Positions 34,511 through 42,943 of a stretch of DNA of 64,000 bases are shown here, in pieces. Within the stretch, counting starts at the first letter, position 1; each line of letters starts with the position of its first letter. Under the pieces are notes generated by a model. That model did not search any database and was not told where the DNA came from. It worked only from the letters and a program-made list of their open reading frames with translations. This stretch comes from Lacinutrix sp. WUR7 (GTDB lineage Bacteria > Bacteroidota > Bacteroidia > Flavobacteriales > Flavobacteriaceae). Made by a program: the position numbers and the translations under genes. Location of the stretch: positions 3,296,001 to 3,360,000 of the forward strand of contig NZ_CP045067.1 of NCBI RefSeq assembly GCF_016864015.1, in the 5' to 3' direction.

Positions 34511-35824
34511 TTATTCGTTTTTCCAGTTTAATCTATCTTGCTGATTGTATGGCCAAGGCGCTCCGTTGTTTTCAATATTGGTCATCATATTGTTTAATTC
34601 TGTAGGAGCATCACTTTTTTCCATTACCAAATAACGACGCATTTCGATAATGATAGATAATGGATCGATACTTACCGGACAAGCTTCTACACAAGCATTA
34701 CAGCTAGTACATGCCCAAATTTCCTCGTTGGTGATATAGTCGCCTAATAGTTGTTTACCATCCTCTTTAAACTCGCCGTTGTTTGCATCTATATTTTTCC
34801 CAACTTCCTCTAGACGATCTCTAGTATCCATCATGATTTTTCTAGGCGAAAGCTTTTTACCTGTTAGGTTTGCAGGACATTCGCTAGTACATCTTCCGCA
34901 TTCTGTACATGTGTACGCGTTTAGTAATTGTACCCAAGATAAATCTTGTACATCACTTGCTCCGAATTTCTCTGGCACTTCATCTTCTGCTCCTTCTGGT
35001 GCTGCTGCAAATGGATCTGCATCTGGATCCATCATCATTTTTACTTCTTTAGTTACAGATGCTAAGTTGTTTAATTCTCCTTTATTATTTACACGACCAT
35101 AAAAGGTATTTGGAAACGCTAAAAGAATATGTAAATGCTTAGAAAAGTATAGGTAATTTAAAAAAGTTAATATACCCAAAATATGTAACCACCAAGCTGC
35201 TCTTTCTATGAAATGTACGGTACCTTCTGCCATTCCAGAAAATAATGGTGCAATATATTGGCTTATTATGTTTCCAGAATTCATGTCTTGAAAATGAAGA
35301 TCTGTAGCATTCATCACAAGGAATAAGGTCATTAATACCATTTCGAAATACAGAATGATATTCCCATCGCTTTTTGGCCAACCTTTCATTTCAGGTTTCC
35401 AGAAACGCGCTAATTTTATAATGTTTCTTCTTATCCAGAAAATAATTACTGCAACGAGTACTAATAGAGCAAGAACCTCGAAAGTACCAATTAAAAAGCC
35501 ATATACCGCTTCTGGTAATACGCTAGAAAAAATACGATGTGTACCAAAAAGACCATCGATTATAATTTCTAAGACTTCAATATTTATAATAATAAAACCT
35601 ACATATACGACAACATGTAAAAATCCGGAAACCGGGCGTTTCACTAATTTACTTTGCCCTAGAGCAATGTTTGCCATGTTTTTCCAACGTTGTGATTTAT
35701 TATCACTAACATCTACATCTTGTCCTAACTTTATATTTCGGACAAGTTTTTTTACATTTTTTGCAAAATAGCCAAGACCAACAATTAGTGCAATGGCAAA
35801 TATTATATTTGGTAAGTAATTCAT
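34511..35824 (-). CDS. Membrane-anchored 4Fe-4S protein (HdrC/NarI-like)
   Basis: This 437-residue protein has several N-terminal membrane helices (about residues 1-240, similar to a NarI-type quinone-interacting domain) followed by a ferredoxin-like domain. The two clusters are CTECGRCTSECP near residue 306 and CTSCNACVEACP near 375. It likely passes electrons between a quinone and the CCG-domain protein. A pair of this kind is common in flavobacteria with no assigned substrate. Confidence 0.85.
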   Translation of the reverse strand: MNYLPNIIFAIALIVGLGYFAKNVKKLVRNIKLGQDVDVSDNKSQRWKNMANIALGQSKLVKRPVSGFLHVVVYVGFIIINIEVLEIIIDGLFGTHRIFSSVLPEAVYGFLIGTFEVLALLVLVAVIIFWIRRNIIKLARFWKPEMKGWPKSDGNIILYFEMVLMTLFLVMNATDLHFQDMNSGNIISQYIAPLFSGMAEGTVHFIERAAWWLHILGILTFLNYLYFSKHLHILLAFPNTFYGRVNNKGELNNLASVTKEVKMMMDPDADPFAAAPEGAEDEVPEKFGASDVQDLSWVQLLNAYTCTECGRCTSECPANLTGKKLSPRKIMMDTRDRLEEVGKNIDANNGEFKEDGKQLLGDYITNEEIWACTSCNACVEACPVSIDPLSIIIEMRRYLVMEKSDAPTELNNMMTNIENNGAPWPYNQQDRLNWKNE

Positions 35825-35836
35825 GTATAGGTTGGT

Positions 35837-36784
35837 TTATTGTCTTTCGCTTTCTGGTTTTATGTATCCTGCTTTGTCTTTTTTACCAAAAACAGATACT
35901 TTTATATATCTACTTGGATTTAGTTTAAAGTCTTGTAATAACTCTTGTAGTTGCTGTGAGGCTACTTCTAAGTTGGTATACAACTCGTCATCTGTAAGTA
36001 GTTTACCAAGCGTACCTTCTCCTTTATCTAAATCGGATAAAAGCGTATTTACATTGAGTAAAGTTTGGTCTAAGGTTTTCACGGTTTTAGATAATTCTAC
36101 ATCTTTTAAATCTTCGGAAAGCGCTCCTAAATCTTTACTTACTTTATCAAAATTAGTAAGCATAGAAGTTAGCGTTTCATCATTTTTAGCAATTAGAGAA
36201 TTGAAAGAATAAGATAATGTTTTAAACGACTTTATAGTAGCGTTCAATTCGCCAATAGCATTTTTCAAGCCTTTTTCAGAATCGTCTTCTACTAATCTAT
36301 TTAAACTTACTAAAAGAGAATCTGCAGATTCTAGAGTACCATCTAATCCAGAACTCAATCCAGAAAAGTTACTAGTTAGGCTTTTTACAAGACCTTCTTC
36401 TACTTCCGAATGCAAGAAATCACCATTTTTTGCAGGAACTCCTCCTTCCGTTGGAATAATTGCAATTCCGTTTCCTCCCATTAAACCTAGTTCGTATAGG
36501 CGCATTTTACTGTCTTTAGAGAATTTCAAGTCTTTATCTATAGTAAAAGCAACTCGTGTTTTACCAGATTCAAAATCATATTTAATGCTATTTATTTTAC
36601 CTACATTATTTCCTTTAATAGTAACAGGAGATGATGGTGTAAGTGCATTATAATCAAACTCTGTGTAGAATTCATTTTTGGGTTGAAAGATGTTTACTCC
36701 TTTCAAATAATTGATACCTATTATAAGGAATACAACTCCTGATATAACAAGTATGGCAGTTTTAACTTCTCTAGATAACTTCAA
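35837..36784 (-). CDS. MlaD/MCE-domain protein
   Basis: This 315-residue protein has one N-terminal membrane anchor (TAILVISGVVFLIIGINYL) and the MCE domain (about 40-125, with PVTIKGNNVGKINSI). A long coiled coil follows, as in lipid-transfer substrate-binding subunits. It starts at TTG 36784. The in-frame upstream codons contain a stop and no ATG, and the sequence MKLSREVKTA is what flavobacterial homologues show. Role: phospholipid or other lipid transfer between membranes, with a partner permease/ATPase not in this window. Confidence 0.88.
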   Translation of the reverse strand: MKLSREVKTAILVISGVVFLIIGINYLKGVNIFQPKNEFYTEFDYNALTPSSPVTIKGNNVGKINSIKYDFESGKTRVAFTIDKDLKFSKDSKMRLYELGLMGGNGIAIIPTEGGVPAKNGDFLHSEVEEGLVKSLTSNFSGLSSGLDGTLESADSLLVSLNRLVEDDSEKGLKNAIGELNATIKSFKTLSYSFNSLIAKNDETLTSMLTNFDKVSKDLGALSEDLKDVELSKTVKTLDQTLLNVNTLLSDLDKGEGTLGKLLTDDELYTNLEVASQQLQELLQDFKLNPSRYIKVSVFGKKDKAGYIKPESERQ

Positions 36785-36807
36785 CGTATATTGGATTGGT
36801 TATGAAA

Positions 36808-36815
36808 CAAAATTA
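36808..36815 (-). promoter_or_regulatory. Candidate -7 box (TAATTTTG) for the MlaD gene
   Basis: The complement reads TAATTTTG, matching TAnnTTTG, 24 bases upstream of TTG 36784. A TTTG lies only 12 bases further upstream, too close for a standard -33. Confidence 0.35.
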
Positions 36816-36839
36816 GAAATAAATTTACAAAGAACGACT

Positions 36840-37964
36840 CTAATTAGCACTTGTTTTTAAGGCTTGGTCTAGTGTAATTTTTTTTCCCTCTTTAAAAGCG
36901 ACGACAAAACAGGAAGTATATCCTTTCTTTTTAGCATTGGATTGCAGTTGCTTCGCTTTGGTATAGTCTGATGTGTAGCCATGAAAATACTTATAAAGAT
37001 TCCCTTCTTTTTCTCTAGAAACATCGGGTAAACCTTTAAAATTATATGCTTTTGGCGCTAATTTTCTAGAACTAGCGGCAATTTGCACTTTAAAAACTAC
37101 ATTTTTCACAATTTGTTCTGGTTCACTACTAACACTAGGAAATTCTTCATCTACTTCTGGTGAGAAAACAAATTCGCCTATATTTTGATCTAAAGAAGCT
37201 TTATAATCTGAAATAGCATCACTAATAGATTTCGAAATTTCTTGTTGTCCTTTCGAAGAGTTTAAATATTTACCTTCGGTACTATTGGTAATAAAACCAG
37301 TTTCAATAAGCACACTTGGCATATAGGTATTATGTAAAACCCAAAGGCTAATTTGCTTTACGCCTCTACTTTTTCTTTTTAATTTGTTTTGAAAACCTTT
37401 CTCTACCAAATCTGCCAACATGATACTTTGATCTACATATTCTTCCTGCATTAAGGTCAGTCCGATTAGGGATTCTGGAGCATTTGGATCGAAACCTTCA
37501 TAATGTTTTTCGTAATTATCTTCTAAAAATATTACTTCATTTTCCGCTTTAGCTACATTAAAATTACGTGCGGTATTACCAACACCTAACACATAAGTCT
37601 CTGTACCAGAAGCTTGCGTATTATGCGCATTACAATGTATAGATACAAATAAATCGGCATCAGCATCATTTGCAATTTTTGCTCTTCCACGAAGCGTCAC
37701 AAAAACATCTGTTTTTCTAGTGTAGATAACTTTAATGTTTTTATTTTTTTCTAAATTTTTACCGACTTGTAAAGCTACTTTCAAAGCAATATCCTTTTCT
37801 GTATACCCATTTTTTGTTGGTCTTCCAGGATCATGTCCGCCATGACCAGCATCTAACACTACAACAAACTTATTGGATTGTTGCGCATAAACATTGGGTG
37901 TATTAACAAAAATGGCTAATACTACTATAAGAGATAAAATATAAAATAATCTATTGGTTTGCAT
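36840..37964 (-). CDS. N-acetylmuramoyl-L-alanine amidase (amidase_3) with C-terminal SPOR-like domain
   Basis: This 374-residue exported protein has a signal peptide and an amidase_3 domain with zinc ligands H41 (DAGHGG), E56, H110 (SIHCNAH) and catalytic E221 (IETGF). A Glu/Pro-rich linker leads to a SPOR-like C-terminus (about 289-365) that would bind denuded glycan strands. It cleaves the peptide from MurNAc during cell separation. It diverges from lptD. Confidence 0.92.
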   Translation of the reverse strand: MQTNRLFYILSLIVVLAIFVNTPNVYAQQSNKFVVVLDAGHGGHDPGRPTKNGYTEKDIALKVALQVGKNLEKNKNIKVIYTRKTDVFVTLRGRAKIANDADADLFVSIHCNAHNTQASGTETYVLGVGNTARNFNVAKAENEVIFLEDNYEKHYEGFDPNAPESLIGLTLMQEEYVDQSIMLADLVEKGFQNKLKRKSRGVKQISLWVLHNTYMPSVLIETGFITNSTEGKYLNSSKGQQEISKSISDAISDYKASLDQNIGEFVFSPEVDEEFPSVSSEPEQIVKNVVFKVQIAASSRKLAPKAYNFKGLPDVSREKEGNLYKYFHGYTSDYTKAKQLQSNAKKKGYTSCFVVAFKEGKKITLDQALKTSAN

Positions 37965-38036
37965 ACAGATAATAACTATTTAAGGTTTGAATTATTTTAA
38001 ATTGCTTAATATTAAATTAATCATAAAAAATATATG

Positions 38037-38044
38037 TAATTTTG
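38037..38044 (+). promoter_or_regulatory. Candidate -7 box TAATTTTG for lptD
   Basis: It matches TAnnTTTG 48 bases upstream of the TTG 38092 start. Its position downstream of TTG 37987 argues against the longer start. A -33 TTG was not found at standard spacing. Confidence 0.4.
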
Positions 38045-38091
38045 GCAATTCAATAACCGAGCCATACTTTTACAAAAATACATTAAAAGCG

Positions 38092-40818
38092 TTGCGTACA
38101 AATAAATTTCAAATACTTTTTGCTTTAAGTTTTACCATGTTTATTAACATGTGTGGCTATGCACAAGACAGACCAAAATCTGGAGGAGAGATTGTACCTG
38201 CAAAAAAGGAAGATTCTATTACTGTTAATGTAAACGATGTTTTACAACCAAAGGCTAAGAATTCCACAGTGGAACTTACCGAAAAAGGAAAGGACTCTAC
38301 CAAAACAGACTCGGTAAAACCAAAACCGGAGTTTCTTACCGATATTGTTACCTATAAAGCGAAAGACTACACTTCTTTTAGCCGAAAGGAGCAAAAGCTA
38401 TACCTATATAATGAAGCCGAAATTTATTATGGAGACATGGAAATTAAAGCTGGAATTATTGTTATAGATTATAGTAAAAACGAAGTATATGCTGGAAGAG
38501 TTAAAGATTCTGCAGGTGTTTACTCGCAACATCCCGTTTTTAAACAAGGCACACAAATAGTAGAACCAGATTCTATACGCTTTAATATAGATACCGAAAA
38601 AGCATTAATATTTAACTCAAGAACAGAGCAAGCTGGCGGATTTTTTGACAGTGAAATATCAAAAAAAGAAAATGATTCTGTTTATTTTGTACGAAATGCA
38701 AAGTATACGACTTCCGAAAACAGAGAAGACCCAGAATATTACTTTTTATTACGGAAAGCGAAAGTGGTACCAGACGAAAAAGTAGCAACGGGATTAACAA
38801 ATATGTTTATTTATGGTGTTCCTACTCCTATCGGGTTGCCATTTGCGTATTTTCCGTTAACCAAAAAACAGACATCTGGTGTTATATTCCCTAGTTTTGG
38901 AGAGCAAAACTCTAGAGGTTATTTTTTACAAAATGGTGGTTATTATTTTGCGCTTAGTGATTATATTGATCTAGCAGTCCTTGGTGATTATTATACCAAT
39001 GGTAGTTATGGAATGCGTTTACAAAGTAAATACAATGTACGCTATAAATATAATGGTAGTTTTAGTTTTAAGTATGAAAACTTAATTACTAGTGAGCGAG
39101 GCTTCGAGGATTACGCAAAAAGCACTATTTATAATTTACAATGGTCACACAGTCAAGATACTAAGGCTAATCCGAACTCCCGTTTTTCAGCTTCTGTAAA
39201 TTTAGGAAGTAGTAATTACTACCAAACATCGGTTAATCAAACAAACGTTTCCAATTTTTTAAATAATACGCTGTCTTCTTCTATCTCCTATTCGAAAACA
39301 TTTCAAGGAGAACCACAAGTAAATATGAGTGCCACTGCAACACACTCACAAAACACCAATACAGAAAGTATTAGCATGACGCTACCTTCAATACAAGCAA
39401 GTGTTAGCAGAATTTTTCCGTTTGCTAGTGAGTCAGGAACAAAAAAAGGGGTTATACAAAACATTAACTTTCAGTATAATTTAAGTGCAGAAAACCAAAT
39501 AACCACAACAGATTCGTTATTCTTTAAAAAAGAAATGTGGGACGATGCACTAACTGGTGTTAAGCATACCATACCATTATCTACCAACTTTAAGCTTTTT
39601 AAATATTTTAGTTTAAGTGCGAGTAGTAATTATGAAGAAAAATGGACTTTTAATACCATCAATAAAAGTTATGACACTGTTTTGGAAAAAGAAGTGACTA
39701 CAGAAAAAAGTGGTCTTGACGCTTTTAGAACTTATAATTTTAGTACCAGTTTAGGAACTACTATTTATGGTATGTTTAATTTTGAAAAAGAAGGAGAAGA
39801 TAAAAAAATAAAAGCGATTAGGCACGTTATGCGTCCATCGGTAAGTTATAATATAAATCCTTCATTTGATAGATATTGGGATTCATACGAAGTAGTAAAT
39901 GCGGATGGAGAAGTTGAAGAAGAAGTTGAATTTTCTAGATTTGAAGAAAGCCTTTATGGTGCACCAAATCAAAACTTCTCTAGTTCTTTAGGTTTAAATC
40001 TTTCTAATAATTTTGAAGCAAAAGTAAGAGATAAAGACAGTACAGCAACCGAATCTAAAAAAATCACTTTACTTAACAACTTAAACTTTTCTACCTCTTA
40101 TAATTTTGCTGGAGACTCTTTAAAATGGAGCCCAATGCGTGTTAGTGGAGGAACACAAATACTTAACGATAAAATGTCTGTCAATTTTGGAGCAGTTTTA
40201 GATCCTTATGCTTTAGATAATAATAACAGAAAAGTAGATGTCTATAATATAAATAATGGTGGAAGCTTATTTAGACTTACAAGTGCCAATCTTACCATGA
40301 ATTACACATTAAATAGTAAATCATTTAGCGGAAAAGAAGATGAAAGCCGAGAAAATAGTAGAGACGAAACTTTAAAAAGTGGAGGACGAGGAGATGACCT
40401 TTTTGGTGTTTCTGAAGATTTTGCAGATCAAAGGTTAAATAATAATAAACAAGAAGATAAAGAACCTAGCGAGTTTTATAATTACAAAATGCCCTGGAGT
40501 TTACGAATTGCTTATGCGGTAAATTACTCTAATGGAACTAGGCAAAACGAAATTTCCTCACATTCTTTAATGTTTTCTGGAGATATTGAGTTTTCGCCAC
40601 GGTGGACTGTTGGTGCATCTTCTGGTTACGATTTGCTAAACCAAGGTTTTACTTATACACAATTACGTTTTGAACGTGACTTACTAAGTTGGCGAATGAA
40701 TCTTTCTTGGGTTCCGTTTAGTTCACGAAGTTCTTGGAATTTCTTTATTGGAATTAAATCTAGTATCTTGAAGGATATTAAATACGATAAGCAAAAAGCA
40801 CCAGACGATCAACTGTAA
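38092..40818 (+). CDS. lptD: LPS-assembly protein LptD/OstA-like outer-membrane protein
   Basis: This protein of about 908 residues has a signal peptide-like N-terminus (MRTNKFQILFALSFTMFINMCGYAQ) if initiated at TTG 38092. A longer start at TTG 37987 would add 35 residues and lies upstream of the likely promoter. An OstA-like beta-jellyroll (about 50-180, with VTYKAKDYTSFSR and IKAGIIVIDYSKNEVYAG) is followed by a large beta-barrel with many aromatic strand ends. It inserts lipopolysaccharide into the outer membrane. Opposite orientation to the amidase gene is common in this group. Confidence 0.9.
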   Translation: MRTNKFQILFALSFTMFINMCGYAQDRPKSGGEIVPAKKEDSITVNVNDVLQPKAKNSTVELTEKGKDSTKTDSVKPKPEFLTDIVTYKAKDYTSFSRKEQKLYLYNEAEIYYGDMEIKAGIIVIDYSKNEVYAGRVKDSAGVYSQHPVFKQGTQIVEPDSIRFNIDTEKALIFNSRTEQAGGFFDSEISKKENDSVYFVRNAKYTTSENREDPEYYFLLRKAKVVPDEKVATGLTNMFIYGVPTPIGLPFAYFPLTKKQTSGVIFPSFGEQNSRGYFLQNGGYYFALSDYIDLAVLGDYYTNGSYGMRLQSKYNVRYKYNGSFSFKYENLITSERGFEDYAKSTIYNLQWSHSQDTKANPNSRFSASVNLGSSNYYQTSVNQTNVSNFLNNTLSSSISYSKTFQGEPQVNMSATATHSQNTNTESISMTLPSIQASVSRIFPFASESGTKKGVIQNINFQYNLSAENQITTTDSLFFKKEMWDDALTGVKHTIPLSTNFKLFKYFSLSASSNYEEKWTFNTINKSYDTVLEKEVTTEKSGLDAFRTYNFSTSLGTTIYGMFNFEKEGEDKKIKAIRHVMRPSVSYNINPSFDRYWDSYEVVNADGEVEEEVEFSRFEESLYGAPNQNFSSSLGLNLSNNFEAKVRDKDSTATESKKITLLNNLNFSTSYNFAGDSLKWSPMRVSGGTQILNDKMSVNFGAVLDPYALDNNNRKVDVYNINNGGSLFRLTSANLTMNYTLNSKSFSGKEDESRENSRDETLKSGGRGDDLFGVSEDFADQRLNNNKQEDKEPSEFYNYKMPWSLRIAYAVNYSNGTRQNEISSHSLMFSGDIEFSPRWTVGASSGYDLLNQGFTYTQLRFERDLLSWRMNLSWVPFSSRSSWNFFIGIKSSILKDIKYDKQKAPDDQL

Positions 40819-40993
40819 TTTTTAGTATTCCGTGTTCAGTCGCAGTTTGCCTTTAGTGGTAAAGAAGTAATTTATCATGCTTAGCTTGCCAAAGAATCTA
40901 ATACTTATTTTTACCTAAAATTTAATACATTAGCACCTATCATGCTGAGCTTATCGAAGCATCTATATAAATAAAGTTTAATTAAAAGAGATA
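40819..40993. repeat. Gap with two dispersed palindromic copies
   Basis: ATGCTGAGCTTATCGAAGCAT (40942-40962) forms a hairpin with AAGCAT/ATGCT ends. A diverged copy ATGCTTAGCTTGCCAAAGAAT lies about 66 bases upstream. These resemble short dispersed elements of flavobacterial intergenic DNA. No gene is present. Confidence 0.5.
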
Positions 40994-41007
40994 CCTGCTT
41001 TTGCAGG
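40994..41007. repeat. Small palindrome just upstream of ridA
   Basis: CCTGC-TTTT-GCAGG, ending 8 bases before ATG 41016, is the third instance of the start-proximal hairpin class. Confidence 0.6.
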
Positions 41008-41015
41008 CACTAAAG

Positions 41016-41396
41016 ATGAAAAAAATAATCACTACACCAAACGCTCCTGCTCCTATTGGACCATACAACCAAGCTGTTTTATCTGGAAACACTTTATATA
41101 CTTCTGGACAAATTGCATTACATCCAGAAACTGGAGAATTGGTTATGGACGATATTAAAACAGAAACTAAACAAGTTATGGAAAACATGAAAGCAGTTCT
41201 TGCTGCTGCAAACATGACTTTTGATAACGTGATTAAAACGTCTATTTTTATTAGCGACATGCACAACTTTGCACAAATAAACGAAGTGTATGGTCAGTAT
41301 TTTGATAACGACTCTGCTCCTGCTAGAGAAACGGTTGAAGTTGCTAATCTACCTAAGTTTGTAAATGTGGAAATTAGTTGTATTGCTGTTTTATAA
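41016..41396 (+). CDS. ridA: RidA family reactive enamine/imine deaminase
   Basis: This 126-residue protein starts at ATG 41016, with the canonical MKKIITTPNAPAPIGPYNQA. A TTG at 41001 would only add 5 residues. Active-site R104 and E119 correspond to the RidA substrate-binding pair, and the SGQIALHPETG and NVEISCIAV segments are characteristic. RidA removes 2-aminoacrylate and similar reactive enamines made by PLP enzymes, in the cytoplasm. Confidence 0.95.
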   Translation: MKKIITTPNAPAPIGPYNQAVLSGNTLYTSGQIALHPETGELVMDDIKTETKQVMENMKAVLAAANMTFDNVIKTSIFISDMHNFAQINEVYGQYFDNDSAPARETVEVANLPKFVNVEISCIAVL

Positions 41397-41420
41397 AAAA
41401 AGCTGTTGATACACTCCATA

Positions 41421-41459
41421 AAAACACCCAAAGACTAATGTAGTTTTTGGGTGTTTTTT
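41421..41459. terminator. Bidirectional terminator between ridA and the DoxX-like gene
   Basis: AAAACACCCAAA-GACT pairs with AGT-TTTTGGGTGTTTTTT, giving a strong stem of about 12 with A/T tracts on both sides, so it could serve ridA on plus and the opposite gene on minus. Confidence 0.85.
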
Positions 41460-41576
41460 GTTTTATAACGTATTGCAATATTGCACTTGTATTCTTTTAG
41501 ATAATTTATTTCTAATACTAATTTATCTACAATTCCTTCCGAAGTACATATAGAAACATAGGTAATACTGCTATTT

Positions 41577-42827
41577 TTATTTATTATAAGGCCGCTCGTT
41601 AATCCAATGAAAACCGCGAGAATTGAGGTTGAATTTTTCATGATCTATCTTAGAGAAGTAAATTTGTAAGGTGTCTTTTTCTACAATTCCGTTTAATTCT
41701 AGAGACTCCGGATTTGGATTTTTATAGTTGAAATTAAAATCTAAAGCATCAGCTTCATCTTTGTACATCTTAATTTTTTGAGTTGTAGAATCGGTTCTAA
41801 ATACATATTGATGTTTTAGATCATCCATGGTTTTTACCGTCGCTTTATCTTTTAAATCCGCAATTAAATAACGCCATCTATAGGTGTCTGTAATAAGTGG
41901 TTGCAGCGTATCTCCATTTTTAATAAAAGTGGAAGCTTCCCAAATACCATAAAGCAATGGTTTTTTCCTCGCTTCTCCTCTATGGCTTTCCGTGGTATAA
42001 AAATTAAAAGATATAAAAGCAATTAGAAAAAATAACCCAACCGATTTAATCCAAAATACAATTTTATGATAATCCGGATTTTCAATAGGCTTAAAATACA
42101 TGTACTTTTCTACCGCCTTGTTTTTAATAAATACATCTATAAATCGGTGGTCGGTTATAAAAATAATAAAAGCCATTACAATGAGATGTATGGAAAATAA
42201 TTTTACAGGTATATCATAACAAAAGTTCATCATAGCAACTTGAGTCATCACACCAATAATGATAAAGGAACCTATTGTTTGCGTGCGTCTTGGAATTAAG
42301 AATAAAGCACCAAGCACTTCCATAAAACCGACAAAAACGTTGAATCCCTTAGAAAACCCCATATATGTCCAAGCTAAACCCATTGGTGAAAAGTCACTTA
42401 ACGGATCTAATAAACGCGTTAATGACGCTGCTGGAAACTGCAGTTTAAAGATTTTTACAAAACCATAAAGAAACATGGAAGCAATTAAAGCAACACGTAG
42501 AAACACTAAAAACCAGTAAAAAAACATGTTGTAGCTTTTACGCTTTCTATCTAAAACACTCCATATACTAGCAAGTATCACCGTAAAAACGACGGAAACA
42601 AATAGCGTTAAATAGGCATAAGTATGATCTCCACTACCTTTACCACTTACCGTATATTGGTAATCTATTTTAAAAATAGATGTCCCAATCGCTCTAAATG
42701 TCGTTTCAAAAAGCACTCCAAAAATGGTGAAAAACGTATATAACAAAAAGTAGGTAGATACTACTCTAAACAAAACTTTACTTGCTGTACTCCAGTGTTC
42801 TTTATAATCTTGAGTTAGTAGTTTCAA
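41577..42827 (-). CDS. DoxX-like membrane protein
   Basis: This 416-residue protein has seven or so membrane helices in the first 290 residues (for example YFLLYTFFTIFGVLF, YLTLFVSVVFTVILASIW, FMEVLGALFLIP), then a 120-residue soluble C-terminus. TTG 42827 is the only usable start: an in-frame stop lies upstream and the next Met is near residue 100. DoxX-type proteins occur in respiratory, redox or sulfur contexts, but this longer form is uncharacterised. Confidence 0.7.
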   Translation of the reverse strand: MKLLTQDYKEHWSTASKVLFRVVSTYFLLYTFFTIFGVLFETTFRAIGTSIFKIDYQYTVSGKGSGDHTYAYLTLFVSVVFTVILASIWSVLDRKRKSYNMFFYWFLVFLRVALIASMFLYGFVKIFKLQFPAASLTRLLDPLSDFSPMGLAWTYMGFSKGFNVFVGFMEVLGALFLIPRRTQTIGSFIIIGVMTQVAMMNFCYDIPVKLFSIHLIVMAFIIFITDHRFIDVFIKNKAVEKYMYFKPIENPDYHKIVFWIKSVGLFFLIAFISFNFYTTESHRGEARKKPLLYGIWEASTFIKNGDTLQPLITDTYRWRYLIADLKDKATVKTMDDLKHQYVFRTDSTTQKIKMYKDEADALDFNFNYKNPNPESLELNGIVEKDTLQIYFSKIDHEKFNLNSRGFHWINERPYNK

Positions 42828-42943
42828 TTGTGGTTGGTTTGTTGATTTCTAGATTTTATAAGTAGATAGCAAGTGGAATTTGTTACAGTAATATATCGAT
42901 AGGCTCTTTTACTTCTATATTTTATCTGATACATTTCATTTTC

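Noticed and set aside
41435-41641. Small minus-strand frame (68 codons) after ridA
   Set aside because: It overlaps the end of the DoxX-like gene and contains the ridA terminator within its 3' part, so it is most likely a chance frame.
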